64,000 nt of DNA from Capsicum annuum (Eukaryota; Streptophyta; Magnoliopsida; Solanales; Solanaceae): the NCBI RefSeq assembly GCF_002878395.1, contig NC_061119.1:20077830-20141829 (forward strand), given 5' to 3'. Position numbers and translations under genes: made by a program. The notes beneath the pieces are model-generated. The model did no database searches and had not been told where the DNA came from. It saw nothing but the letters and a program-made list of their open reading frames with translations. Position 1 is the first letter of the stretch; every line of letters starts with the position of its first letter. This document shows, in pieces, positions 45,509 to 57,246 of this stretch.

Positions 45509-46265
45509 GTCAGTAATATGGGGGAGGAGTTGTATCACGATAATGAATCTTCCACAAACTCATTCTTTCAGTGAATAATCTGATTTCCCTCTTTCTCCTT
45601 CACTTTGTGCATCTTCTGTTATCCCTGAACATTAGATGGCAATTTGATAACTTGGTCTAATCTAGTTCCTCTTGGTGGTGATTTCTGTATGTCGGCTAGA
45701 TTTCTTGTATTTCTCTCTTGGCTTCTGTGTTCTCTGAAGGTTGTCAGTATAGTTCCAACACAATGGTTTATGTTCTTGTTCTCCTATCTGTGAATCTTGA
45801 ATACTTAGCCTGTATTTTGCATTCACCAAATATTTCAATGTCTTGGTATTCATTTGCTGTTTGTGAAAAAGATGCTTGTTACTATTTTTGGAATGGGATA
45901 TTGTGGTTAATTGATAGTGAATTATTGATAGTGAAGAGAAGAGAATTATTGATAGCTATAAACTTGGTATGCTGTTATGGTTGAGTTCCTTGAGAATAAG
46001 ATAAATTGTACTTCTGCTTCTTCTCGACTGCTAGAGGGCAATTAATTGCTCAATTTTACATTTTTTTTATACTTTCAAAATTATAATCTTTCGGAGTTTG
46101 TTGGGTTCTAAGTAACGTGTGAATGGAAAATAGAGTAGGGAACAAATTGGTATGTGATTCTGACAATCAATTCGTGATTTTCTTGAAGATATCTTTTACT
46201 TATTTACGATCTACATTAATTGAGTGTTCCTTGGCTAATTGAGATTATTTATTCTCTTTTTATAG
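45509..46265. other. Non-coding, intron-like
   Basis: T-rich sequence between the last NAT10-like exon and a possible terminal exon at 46266. The open frame 45718-45984 shows no domain and is probably chance. Confidence 0.45.
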
Positions 46266-46331
46266 ATGTCCAAAATGAAGGAGACCATGAAGAAAGATCA
46301 AGTGATGAAGACATTGACCTTATATAAATGA
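46266..46331 (+). other. Possible terminal exon of a CACTA transcript
   Basis: A good acceptor (ttttatag, to 46265) precedes a short open stretch. Read in the frame that would need one base from the upstream exon, it gives the acidic tail GDHEERSSDEDIDLI and a stop at about 46325. The phase-0 frame, which would fit exon d, gives a Lys/Met-rich tail of 21 residues. Either is weak. Confidence 0.3.
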
Positions 46332-46429
46332 AAGATATTATTTTGTAATGTGTGTATATATGTATAATTGTATATTATAATTTATTATGTATAGGTAAAT
46401 ACTAAATTACAACAGTGTTGACTATTTCA

Positions 46430-46828
46430 TCTAAACCATTAATGGATATTTGAAAAAGTTGAAATAATAGGTGAAAACATCATTGCAATGGCTAAATAAA
46501 ATCGTTGCAATTGCTAGCAAAAAAACGTTGCAACAGATTAAAAACGTCATTGCAAAAGGACTCCAAAAATTTGAAATAGAACATGAAAATCGTTGCAAAA
46601 TACAAATAGGAGTTGCAATAGATTTCTGCAACTGGTGCAATAGAATAGTAAAATTGTTTCAATAGGGTTATTGCAATGTTATAAGTCATTGCAATAGGGT
46701 CTAATGCAACGGTTATCAACAATTGCTATAGCTAAATGGATCCGTCCCAACAGAAGGTGTACAAAACCATTGGCATAGGTGGGTCTATGGAAACGGTTGA
46801 CACAACCATCGCATAAACCATTGCCATA
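46430..46828. repeat. CACTA right subterminal repeat array
   Basis: At least ten copies of a ttgcaa core (cattgcaatgg, cgttgcaattg, cgttgcaacag, agttgcaatag and others) lie between 46480 and 46710, followed by aaccattggcatag / aaccattgccatag words. Such arrays bind transposase-associated proteins in CACTA elements. The terminal TAGTG is absent. Confidence 0.7.
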
Positions 46829-47739
46829 GATCTAAGTACTGCTTTCCACCCTCAGACTGATGGGCAAGCTGAATGCACCATTCAGACCCTTGAGGATATG
46901 TTAAGGGCCTGTGTAATTGACTTCAAAGGTAGTTGCGTAGATTATTTTCCATTGATAGAGTTTTCGTACAACTACAGCTACCATGCCAGTATTCAGATGG
47001 CTCCTTTTTAAGCACTATATGGGAGGAGATGTCGATCGCCAATTGGGTAGGATGAAGTGGGTGAAACCCGGTTGTTTGGGCCTGACCTTGTTCATTAGGA
47101 GATAGAAAAAGTCAAGATCATTAGAGAATGACTTAAGACATCTCTGAGTCATCAGAAATGCTATGCCTATGTTAGGAGAAGGGAGTTGGAATTTGAGGTT
47201 AATGATAGGGTGTTTCTCAAATTCTCCCCTATGAAGGGAGTCATACATTTCGAAAGAAAAAGCAAGCTTAGTCCTTATTATATAGGACCGTATTTGATTG
47301 TGAAGAGGATCAGTGGGGTTGCCTATGAGTTAGATTTTCCCGCAAGCCTGGCTTCTATTCATCCAGTATTCCATATGTCCATGTTGAAGAAGTGCCTTGG
47401 AGATCATTCCCTAGTATTTCCTGTAGAAGAGGTCAAAGTGAAAGACTCCTAGTCGTATGAAGAAGAACCCATTGCCATTTTGGATTTCCAAGTTTGGAAG
47501 TTGAGGAGCAAAGAAATAGCTTTGGTTAAGGTAATGTGCAAGAATCAAAAAGCCGAGGAAGCTACTTGGGAGTCAGAAGATGATATGCATGAGAGGTACC
47601 CAACTCTTTTCAAAGCCATGGATGATGATTTAGAAAATACGAATCCTATACTACTATATTTCTTCCATTTAGTTCTTGAAATTGTGCTTGCTATGTCCCG
47701 AGTCATCATTCGGGGATGAATGATCCCAAGGGAGGGATA
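46829..47739 (+). pseudogene. Gypsy-B integrase C-terminal half, chromodomain-like tail and purine tract
   Basis: The plus strand reads DLSTAFHPQTDGQAECTIQ, LEDMLRACVIDFKG and, after stops, RRRELEFEVNDRVFLK, SKLSPYYIGPYLIVKR, VAYELDFPASLASIHPVFH and a long tail with ATWESEDDMHERYPTLF (47563-47613). This is the end of a Del/Tekay-type Ty3 integrase with a chromodomain-like tail. It begins abruptly at the CACTA junction. The PPT aagggaggg stands just before the LTR. Confidence 0.85.
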
Positions 47740-49955
47740 ACGTAACAACCCACATTTCAGGCTAGAATGTAAACCATCATTCCTACGCGTAATAGTTCAA
47801 AAATCCAATAAATACTAGGAAAATGTAGTGTCGTAATCAATTATGTATTAGGGGAGTCTAATTTAGCATGAATTGATATCATAAGGGTCTCATAACTCAA
47901 AGACGAGTTGAAAGATTTCCTATCGATTGAGTTTTAGTGAGCGTCTAAACTTTAGTAAACATCCATCGACCATAAATTTTTGTATATAACTAATTAGGGG
48001 GCCTCTTATATATCAAATGAAAGATCTTTGAGTCCATTTTCCAATGCCTCTGGTTTTACCTTAATCCGGTATCTGGGTAAAAGGTTATGCCCGTTTTACA
48101 GAGAGGTGTCAATCTGCCGAGGGTGCAACGGTCGACCCGACGGACCGTCAAGCCTTCCGTCCCCCCAAAACTAGTGAGTTCAGTCACTGTACATGACTCG
48201 AAGGTTTAAGGTGACAGTCCTTCACCCCCTTGACAGTCCGTCAACCAAACGGTCAGGCAAAATTCGAAGTTCCGAAGGCAGGATGATTTCAAAGGTGTGT
48301 TTTGGTACTTTTCCTCTTCAGAAAACCTCCCCGCTGGATTTAATCACTCTCTAAAACATTATTAATCAATCCTTATCAGTTATACAAAATCAAAATTCCC
48401 TCTTCATAATCAAAATAAGATCAAACTAGGGTTTTCTCTTATAACAAGAAAAGCAAGGAATCAATCTTTATGTCTAAGATCCCAAGAAAATAGTCAAGAC
48501 TAGAGTTCCATTCTTCGAACTAAATAACTTAAGGTATGTGGGACTATCCTTAAGCCTCATGGGCATAAGTTTTAACATTTTTAGTAAATTTAAATCTAAA
48601 GGGGTTCTTGATGTTGCTTGAATAATATGCATCATGGTTTCATTTTGACAAAAGTATACATTGATTTTAAACTTTTTTAAGTAGAATTGAATTACGACTA
48701 TGAGTACATGTATTGTCAAATGTATATTGAAAGATTTTATTGAGAGCATGAACAACAACTTCCCTCTCTTGGTATGACATTATGATCTAATTGTGTTGTG
48801 GATTATTTCAAATGCATGAACTAGTGTTTTAAAAGTAAATTTCTTATTGTTGTAGTAATTGACATGGTTTATGACATAATGAGAGGGATTCTTCTTGACA
48901 TAAGTTTACTCATTGAATTTAAGTGAAGGATTGCCTATTTTGAATAAGGTGGGCTATGAAGTTGATATGATATGAATGACTTGCAAGTTAGGGTATGACG
49001 ATACCTGATGATGATAGGCCCTTTATAGATTAAATGTTAAGTGATTTGAAAGTATGAATCATGTTTTTTTGAATAACTAAAAAGTGGGCTTAAGAGATCT
49101 AGTCGGTTACCTGAAGAAGGTTTTTGAGTGCAACAGATCATCGCTGAAAACCATAGTTGCCGATACGGGTATTATCCTAAAAAGGGAATAATATAGACGT
49201 CATGTAATGGTGATGCCACGGTATTCTTGTAAGGGGGTGTACCAAACTATTAAGAACTCCAATCCTTGCAATATACTTTGATTGGAGGCTTGGCCACCGA
49301 GTCAAGGGAGGATTCTATATAGCCTATGAATGTACAGATTTGTAGGATAGACCGGTTAGCTCAGAAGAGTAACAAAGTGCCGAGTCATGTTTGCAAAAAA
49401 GCCTTTGAAAATTTTAAATTATGCCCATTTATTTACTTATCTTATATGTAATGTTTTACTAAATGCTCTCATTTATATTGTACATTAAACATGCTATTTT
49501 TTTTATTTTTTTCACATACCAGTAATATGCATTGACCCCTCTATTTCAGAATCTGAGGCACAGTCCCGGGGTTTCATTCAGCAGTAGACTTGTGTGTATC
49601 GGAAGTTGAAGTTAGTGAGCCTTCTTTATTTTGTAAGGCCTAGTATTTACACTTTGTTATCTCATTTTGTGATTATTGTCTAACTTGAGGCCTTGTCCGA
49701 GTTCTAGATAAGATGTTGGTTTTGATGTATTAGAGATTTCGCAGGCAGATGTTAGATAGTATTAGAGGTTTATGGATTTAACTTCAGATTATTCATTTTA
49801 ATTATAATAATGACCATGATTCTGTATTGATATTATTTCCGCATTATTCTTTATAGTGTATGAATATGTGCATGATTTCTAGAGAGTAAATGGAGCTCGG
49901 GCCTTCATGCTTTGGGATGCCCATCGTGGCCAGGTTCTCTGCTCGGGTCGTGACA
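47740..49955 (+). repeat. Gypsy-B 3' LTR
   Basis: Starts cgtaacaaccc after the purine tract (TG worn to CG) and ends gggtcgtgaca. Contains the GC-rich 'gacccgacggaccgtcaagc' stretch at about 48134. A partial relative lies at 62926-64000. Confidence 0.75.
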
Positions 49956-49972
49956 CGTTAGAACCTTAGGAT

Positions 49973-49981
49973 CTGATACCA
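49973..49981 (-). promoter_or_regulatory. tRNA-Met primer binding site of Gypsy-A
   Basis: ctgatacca on the plus strand, i.e. TGGTATCAG on the minus strand, four bases from the LTR at 49986. Only about 30 bases of Gypsy-A interior remain beside it, before Gypsy-B. Confidence 0.75.
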
Positions 49982-50439
49982 AGTTTGTAACACCCTAAGA
50001 CTACTCCCTAGGCATCACACAGTGCTTACAACACCGAAGGACAACAAGCTAACCCATGACTGGTACCTTCTACGAACACTAAATAATATTCATGAAACAT
50101 ATGCAGAAGTAAAAACTAATAATGTCATAAGGTTTATAGTGCTGAATACAACTGTAGAATAACTAATAACTTATAATGTCTGAAAAGCCTCTAAATAGCT
50201 TAAACAAAAGAGTTTATGGCATAGGCCACTAACTCACAACTGTTGTCTGAAATAACTTAATACTAAAATAATATAATGACTAAATAAATATTGTGTCCAC
50301 GATGTATGAGGACTTACTACTTAAGCTACGACTGATAGACTGATCTAGGTAAGTACGGTCAGGAACTCGGGCATTCAAACATATGATATGACACATCATA
50401 TCTCAAAGAGAGAGTATGTGTTAATACGTGGAATGTACT

Positions 50440-52884
50440 TGTAACACCCTAAAATCTGATCCTGAGATGTCACATAGTGCTCAAGACTACGAGTAGACTT
50501 AAGCTAACCCTGTCTACCTTCTACTAGATATAAATCACATAATCAAGGGAATATAGACATGAAAGTGATACTGAATGCGGAAACTGTCTTAAATAACCAA
50601 GAATAGTCTGAATATAATGTTTGACACATCAATACTGAATAATCTGACTGTAAACTAGTAGTCCGACAAGCCTCTACTACTAATACTAAAGAGTCACTGA
50701 GATAAACCCCCAGCTAACTCGAACTGTCTGAAAGAAATGCTAAAATCTCTTAAATTGAGAAACTGCAAAATCTGAGTAATAAGTTCATGAACTATAAGGA
50801 CTCACCAACTGTCGGATGTAGATAGAGATGCTCGGACTATTAGCGCTACTGATACTAAGCACCTTAACCTACATTATGAGACAATATAGCATATAGACAC
50901 ATATGTTGATCAGTACTTTGAGGATTTACTGAGTATATGAGGGTGAAATGCATAAGTAAAATATCATTTCATCATCATGATTTATAAAACAATGCATGCT
51001 AGATGAAAATGACTCACATAAGTTGGAATATCTGAAATATTGAAATCATGAAAAATTAATTTTACTTTATAAATTTAGTGAGTCATAACATTTAGTTCTT
51101 AAAGTTGTACTAGCACAAGTACTCTGTCTTTAAATCATGCTATTTAAGTGTAGAAAGGACTCACTTCTAAGTCTAAAATCTGAAAGCTGAAATCCGTAAC
51201 TCTTATCTTTCTGTAAAGCATAATCTGAACAACATTGTGAGATTTTACCCATGGATTTCTAAAAGCTTTTCTTACTAGTAGGGAAATACTCAAAACTATA
51301 TATTTACTTTTTACTAGTAGGGAGGTTCTCTTTAAAAAAAATTTCTATAAGAGAGTTTCTTCTAACCAAGATAAACCATGTGAGCTACATGGAGTCCAAC
51401 GTCTCATCCTCCTAAGGAAGAAATATCACGTTGGGGAGAGGTGTCATACTCTTGTCAGGGAGTATAACCTCCGCTAAATGATCACTATCTCAGCCCACTA
51501 TGGGCTTTCAAATCTCAATTCTATAGTGGCACGTAGTTCTGGGGTATGAGACCTTAGAATCATACCCAACTTGGTGCTAAAAACTACTTCCTTTAACTTG
51601 TTGTGCTCATCTTGTTGTAAATCCACTTTAAAACTAGAATAAGGGTTTATTATGAAACTAGTTATGGATTTATCTGAATCAATCTATAAATGAAGCTATT
51701 TTGCTTTCTGTAATCTGTAGTAAATGCTTAAAGCATCATCTTTCTCAAAATTTCAACATATAAACTTCGGGCTTAGTAACCCATGCTTCAAACTCATGTC
51801 AAAACATCAAAATAATCATGCTTAATAATGAAATCAATGATAATTAAATTCAAAATCTGGAAACTACTGCCATAAGCATGAAAACAGGAAAATAGACATG
51901 CTATTTATCTTCAAATTCTCTCAAAAATTCATAATCTTGCCAATAACAATAATGGGTATGAACCCTAATGCAAATATCATGTATAATCATTCAAAATCAT
52001 ATGAATTCTAAATAAAAGCTTGGTTTTGGGCACAAGAATGTAAGAAGATCCTTGTTCATAAACCCCACATACCTTGACAGATAATTAGATGGATAAACTT
52101 GAATTATTGATTCCTATTTGAGTTCTTGAAGATGGATTCTTGATTATCTTGCCTTGGGATCCTCAATCTTAAGCTTTCTTGGACAATCAATGGAGGATTT
52201 TGATTTCTTGGAAAAGAGGTTTTAGAGCTCTAGGGTTTTGCATTTGATGAGAAAGATGAATAATGAGCACAAAGTGCTTTGAGTATGATTAATTTTGTGT
52301 TTTAAACTTCTAAACGAAACTGGAAAAGAGCATCATTTTTTCAATTTGGTTGGCACCGCGATGCGCCACTATCGCGGTGGTTTACTGTTAATTGGACGAG
52401 TGGGAACTGGACATTCTCTGTGACACGCCACTATCATGGTACCCCTTTGAAATACCATTTTGCCCACTGGTGCGATGCGCCAATATCGCGTTGGGCTACG
52501 GAAAAGCGACAATGGGGAAATTGCCCCTCTTCGTGATGCGCCAATATTACATCGGTCTACTAGAATGGAATAATTGGAAATTTTGACTTTTCTATGATGC
52601 GAGCTATGGCAGAGGGCCACTAAAATTTGAAAATCATTATTTTATCCCCCTCCGCGACGCACTGAGTGCCCAGGTGGCACACTGTCAACTAAAAAATGCT
52701 CAAACTCCTCAACCGAGTATCGAATTTGGGCGAATTTGGTATCAATGGAAAACTTATTTAATTTTTCACACAACGGAAAATCTAAATATGGAAAATTACA
52801 TATAACATAAATATTATTTATTTTGGAAGTATTTCTTAATATTTTAGGAATGAATTTAAGCTAGGAAAAGTATGGGTTATTACA
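50440..52884 (-). repeat. Solo LTR nested in the Gypsy-A LTR
   Basis: 2445 bases from TGTAACACCC to gggttattaca, without any interior. Perfect target duplications gtact lie at 50435-50439 and 52885-52889, so it is a whole solo LTR made by recombination between two LTRs. It is a different family from its host but shares the 'ctcaaccgagtatcgaatt' stretch near 52710. Confidence 0.9.
52350..52690. repeat. GC-rich palindromic array in the solo LTR
   Basis: Diverged units with cgcgatgcgccactatcgcg-type words (52356, 52418, 52469, 52530, 52590) separated by ~50-60 bases; similar in design to the arrays at 19560 and 54235. Confidence 0.7.
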
Positions 52885-54234
52885 GTACTGGTATGCTAGA
52901 TGAGGTGAGGATAACATGTATGGGCTCATGTGCATGTGATGACAACTGACTAAATGAGCATCATAAAGTAAATGGATGAGTACATGCAAAACTATAACTA
53001 CTGAACATACTAAACATGCAATACTATGCATATAGGTATACACCGTGTATTTAACTTTATATTGAGACTGAGTACTGAATTCTAATGGTGGAATAATAGA
53101 TAACTTAAAGACATGGTCCTATAGAAGTGACTGAGTTCTTTTTTTATTATTGAGAGTGAAACTGTAACTTTTGAAGTGTTCATCTAACTAACATACCTGA
53201 ATTATAGACTGATTTGGGGTCCAACCTGTAACCCCAGTTAGAAGGGTGTTAGCACCTTTCCATGGGATACTAACAATTCTGTGTTAACTCTAATCTGGTA
53301 GGAAAACCCATAAAATATATAAATATATGATTACGTCAACCCTAGTCTGGTAGAAAGATGAATTAGCCTACACTGGCTAGGTAGTTTTGTAACTTAGGAA
53401 TTGATACTAAGGGTCAAACCCTTTACTAGAAGGAATTGCCCCATCCCTGCGTTCGCTCAGTGCTGAAGACTACTCCCAACTTAAGTGACACTGATCACTA
53501 GACTGTACTAAGCTTGACTGAACTCACGCTGATTCTGTTAACTTATCGAATGTTACAATGGGATTATTCTAGTGCGACTTAAAACTAAGTAAGAAGCTAT
53601 CTTTTGGGTATATAATACCTCCAGGACTCGATTGCACAATTAAAGGAACCATATCACAAGTTAGAGCATTATAGTTAGGACGTCATGCACAAATCATTTA
53701 CATAGGCATTTTGTCAAATACTTAGGGAGCATGGTTCTTGAACATGTGGAAAATAACATGGAATTATCATGATTACAACATTTAATTCACAATTCATATG
53801 TTATGACATAAGGAGTACATAAATTAACACACATACTAGTTTATTTAATAGAAATTCATAATCTTCTAGGTCTAAAACCATAAAATCAACACATGCACGA
53901 ACAAAATTTGATTTAAGAATATAAATCATAATTTAAATCTTGCAAAGGGGTTCTTGAACTCCAAGGGTGGAAGAAAACCCAGGATGAACACCTAACATAC
54001 CTGGGTATTTGAATTCTTGAAGTTCCTTGGTAGTGTTCTTGAGATTTGTTCTTGAATTGTGGAGGTTAGGGTTTTTGTTCTTGAAAAAGGGCTATTCTAA
54101 TTTTGAGTAATTTGTGAAATAATGAGCAATTAGTATATTCTAGGGCATAATTCAGTGTTTAGACTGGCTGGGCCGAAGGAAAAAAAACTTAAATTCCCTT
54201 AGAATTTAAAACTCAAAACTGACTAGAAATCTCA

Positions 54235-54515
54235 ATTTTGACACCCGGTACGACTCGGTACAATCATGTCGGGGTACTGGAAAGCGGACAAATGCGGACT
54301 GGAAACTCTGCGAGACACAGCGTAATCACGGTACCCCACTAAATGCGAATTTGGCTCTCGACGCGACGCGGCGCTATCGCGACGGTTCAATGGAAAATAA
54401 CGAACGGGAAGTAGCACATCAACGAGACATGGTGCTTATCATGATGGCACACTGAAAAATGACAAATGTGAGTCTGGCAGTCACCGCGACACGGCCCTAT
54501 CGCGTTGGGATACTG
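54235..54515. repeat. GC-rich palindromic array in Gypsy-A right LTR
   Basis: Sister of 19560-19835, with units around gcgacgcggcgctatcgcg; many CpG have changed to TG or CA in both copies. Confidence 0.7.
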
Positions 54516-54851
54516 TTTTGCACTAAAGGTGTCATAACTTCTAACCCGAGTTTTGGATTTGGACGAAATTCGTATCGTTGGAAATCTTATTCAATTTCAT
54601 AAAGTTTGGTGGGTCTTGAGCTAGAAAATTCTGAGTAGAGCAAAAGTTATGATTGTTTGAAGTTTACCAAAGCAACATTTTTGTCAAAAACTCAATCGGT
54701 ATGAGATATTTTGATTCATCAAATAGCTGGGAGTTATTTGGGACCTTAATAGACATAAAACTATCTCATAAAGATACCAAAGAATCATAATGTACTATGC
54801 GCGAGCTTGAAACATTACTCTAGCATTGGTTTGGATTTTTGGGGTATTACA

Positions 54852-55109
54852 TGTATCTATTGCGCCTCCATGTTTGGCTCTTGTTGTGTTGTCAAATGGA
54901 GAATATTTGTAATACTCTTATTATTAGTGCATTAAATCACAATTATAACTCATTTACTCATTTGATACAAGGTAATATGCACTAAAACTAAGTGCGAATG
55001 AGTGGTAAAATCACCACTCATCATTACCTTCGACTTGAAGGATTTTTCACATTAAACTTGGTCTTCTTTACCTTCTTTGTTTTAATATTTTCCTCTTTCC
55101 GTCATAACA
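54852..55109 (+). repeat. Copia-1 LTR, right part
   Basis: Starts at the duplicated target tgtat and runs into ctctttccgtcataaca, an LTR-end-like text. Ten bases later, TGGTATCAATGC (55119-55130) resembles a tRNA-Met primer site. The end is approximate. Confidence 0.45.
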
Positions 55110-55325
55110 GGTATATTATGGTATCAATGCATATCCTAAAAAAATTTCTAATTTGTTCAATTCTTATCATGGGTTCAACTTTATATACATAGTTCATCCT
55201 TGCCCTAACGTATATACGCTTTTTAATTAGTTGGAGAAAAATCTACATATAGGGCATATAGGGCAAATAGCTAAAGAGACAATAAAAAGTTATTTTATAA
55301 AAAAATATTTACTCAACATAAAAAC

Positions 55326-55353
55326 ACGTGCAAAGCGCGTGCCCTAAACTAGT
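55326..55353 (+). mobile_element. Helitron-like 3' terminus
   Basis: A hairpin (cacgtgc aaa gcgcgtg, one wobble) is followed by ccctaaa and CTAGT, which fits the Helitron rule: stem-loop, then CTRRT at the very end, here before a T (55354). The 5' end was not found, so size is unknown. Confidence 0.5.
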
Positions 55354-55464
55354 TAAACGAGTGATCATACACAAAATAATATAAAAGTTTATATATGAGG
55401 GGAAAATTTATCTCTATCTAATTACAATATAATTTTAATACACCCAAATTATTATATCTTTCTA

Positions 55465-55469
<5 letters not shown>

Positions 55470-55513
<44 letters not shown>
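55470..55513. repeat. (AT)n microsatellite
   Basis: About 22 uninterrupted AT units. Confidence 0.95.
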
Positions 55514-55517
<4 letters not shown>

Positions 55518-55524
55518 CTTTCGT

Positions 55525-55815
55525 ATTGTATAAAATACGAAAGAAAGTAGATTTCCAGTATTTAGAACAATAAGAAATACAAGGACTATCAACTAAAATC
55601 CAAAAAGCCTGTAAGATTATCCCTAATACTATATAAATATTTTTCAAACAATTCATTTAAGTATGTACTAGGCAAAAAGTTTAAGAACCAAACCCTACTA
55701 GAATCTTGAAGCCTCCCATTTGCAGCCATAAAAAGGAGCAAGACAAAATGAGGCAACCCTAGTGGCCACACTCAATTTTTGATGCAAAATTCAAGGTATA
55801 AAATTTCTATTTCAC
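55525..55815. repeat. Direct repeat, copy 1
   Basis: About 290 bases from aatacgaaagaaagtagatt to gatgcaaaattcaag and beyond, present again at 57247-57530 with roughly 15% differences by eye. No terminal inverted repeats seen. Confidence 0.8.
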
Positions 55816-57097
55816 CATTATGAAATTCTCTCATTACCCACAAACAAGATTTGACCTTCATTTGACAAGAAAAAAAGTTGAGATATCAGTTTTTTTTATA
55901 ATGTTGACGATGATCTCTTTCTTCTTTATAATGAATAACAGAATAGAGAATTTCCACTATTGCCAGTTAATTTAATTACAGAAAGAGTGATAAAATTATT
56001 ATAATCACTTGTGATTTTTGTTAGATCTTTTATTTTTGATAACTATTGCACAGGTTTTGAGAATGGAGGCACAATCTCTGTTGGGGCAACATTTGAGTTG
56101 ACGTTTGTTATGGAAATTGGTAAAATTTATTTTTGATTTTTTTAATCAAGTTTTTATTTTTAAATTATTATTTCTGATAATTTTCCGATTAAATGACTGA
56201 GAGAAGAAGATGGTCCGATCTATTGGTTGAATGTTTTTGTAATTTTAATTGTAGAGTATCATTAGGGTTGTTTACATGAAATAAAAAACACGTTGAGATA
56301 ATCTCATTCTCTTTCATCTAACTCAATAATTATTTTTGAAATCTATAGTAGTCAACTCTTCAGATGTAGAATTTTTTGAGTGTTCTTATCCTAACATACA
56401 ATTTTAATAACCAAAAATTTGATTCATAAATTTTTTTTTTTCTAAATTTACTAGCGTGGTACTCATATTTAGTACCACAATATTAATTAAGAATTTACCT
56501 TGGGTAACTTTATTACCAATAATCTATGTAAGTTAACAGTATTTTCCTAATATTACAAACTACAAATAGCATGAGATTTAGGGATTAGTCCCCTCCACTC
56601 TTATTTTATAGTTTTGTATGTGATTCAAGGTTTAGTCCTCTCCGTAGATCAAGTACATCTTATCAAGGATGTAACTCTAGATATGAAGTTGTGGAAGAGG
56701 TGAATAAGGGTAAAAAGATAGTAGGAAGGGTGTGTCATTATTAGTAAGTAGGTGAACTTTATTTTGTTAGCCATTCTTGTAGCTATAGTATTAGTATTAT
56801 TTCAGAGTGTGTTATTATTTGGCATAAACTTGGTGAGTCTTATTTATATTATTCTTCAGTTTTGTTATTCCTTTTTTTGGTCCTGTTACTATTTCTTTTC
56901 TAGACTATTATATCTTGAGGTGTGGGTCTATCAGAAATAACCTCTCTATCTCACATCTGAGGTAGTGGTATGGATCGCGTAAACTTACCTACCCAAACCC
57001 AATTGATGAGAATATACTGGGTATGTTCTTGTTATTATTTCGTTTAGTGTTAAGTCCCCACCACTACTATTTTATCCACAAATCTTAAATAAAAGCA
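55816..57097. other. Non-coding spacer between direct repeats
   Basis: AT-rich, T-runs, no recognised gene. It may be intron sequence of the captured tryptophan synthase fragment. Confidence 0.4.
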
Positions 57098-57110
57098 TTG
57101 AAAAAATCAG

Positions 57111-57223
57111 GTGGGAAACCATATATGCTTGTTGCATGTGTTGATGGAGGCTCAAATGCTATGGGACTGTGTCATGACATTGTTGATGATAAAGTTGTGA
57201 GGTTGATTGGGTTAGAGGCTGCC
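57111..57223 (+). pseudogene. TSB: Tryptophan synthase beta exon fragment
   Basis: After an acceptor (aaaatcag) the frame reads GKPYMLVACVDGGSNAMGL then CHDIVDDKVVRLIGLEAA. This is the part of tryptophan synthase beta (last step of tryptophan synthesis in plastids) with the PLP phosphate-binding loop GGGSNAMG; here the first Gly is Asp. About 38 of ~400 residues remain; the rest of the exon is replaced by the 290-base repeat. A captured or decayed fragment, not a working gene. Confidence 0.8.
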
Positions 57224-57246
57224 GATTCTATCATTTTTTTAATATT

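Larger units (their letters stand above)
21170..46828. mobile_element. CACTA (En/Spm-like) transposon carrying virus, retrotransposons and NAT10-like exons
   Basis: The left end is the canonical CACTACTAGAAAA, directly in the integrase frame, with subterminal 'ttgccata'/'gctatggtaacc' words after it. The right end (46430-46828) is a dense array of subterminal ttgcaa repeats with the same 'aaccattgccatag' word, but the closing TAGTG terminus is absent and Gypsy-B integrase starts at once. No transposase is recognised inside. I infer a Pack-CACTA-like element whose right terminus was deleted. Confidence 0.6.
17747..54851 (-). mobile_element. Gypsy-A: Ty3/gypsy element, minus strand, holding most of the window
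   Basis: The LTR at 17747-20174 (2.43 kb) and the one at 49986-54851 (2.42 kb once the nested solo LTR is removed) belong to the same family. Their outward flanks are tgtag and tgtat, a 4-of-5 target duplication. A purine-tract complement follows the left LTR (20175 on), and a primer-site complement (ctgatacca, 49973-49981) precedes the right one. Only the end of integrase survives of the interior; CACTA and Gypsy-B occupy the rest. Confidence 0.7.
49986..54851 (-). repeat. Gypsy-A 5' LTR (right), split by a solo LTR
   Basis: Sections 49986-50439 and 52890-54851 together equal the LTR at 17747-20174. Ends ggggtattaca. Carries a GC-rich array at 54235-54515. The flank tgtat repeats the left flank tgtag. 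Confidence 0.85.

Noticed and set aside
45718..45984. 88-aa frame after the NAT10-like exons
   Set aside because: No similarity to the expected next exon and no good splice sites; looks like intron.
21170..46828. Taking the Ty3 integrase pieces on both sides as two halves of one element split by the CACTA
   Set aside because: They are the same integrase part in opposite orientation and differ in sequence, so they come from two elements.
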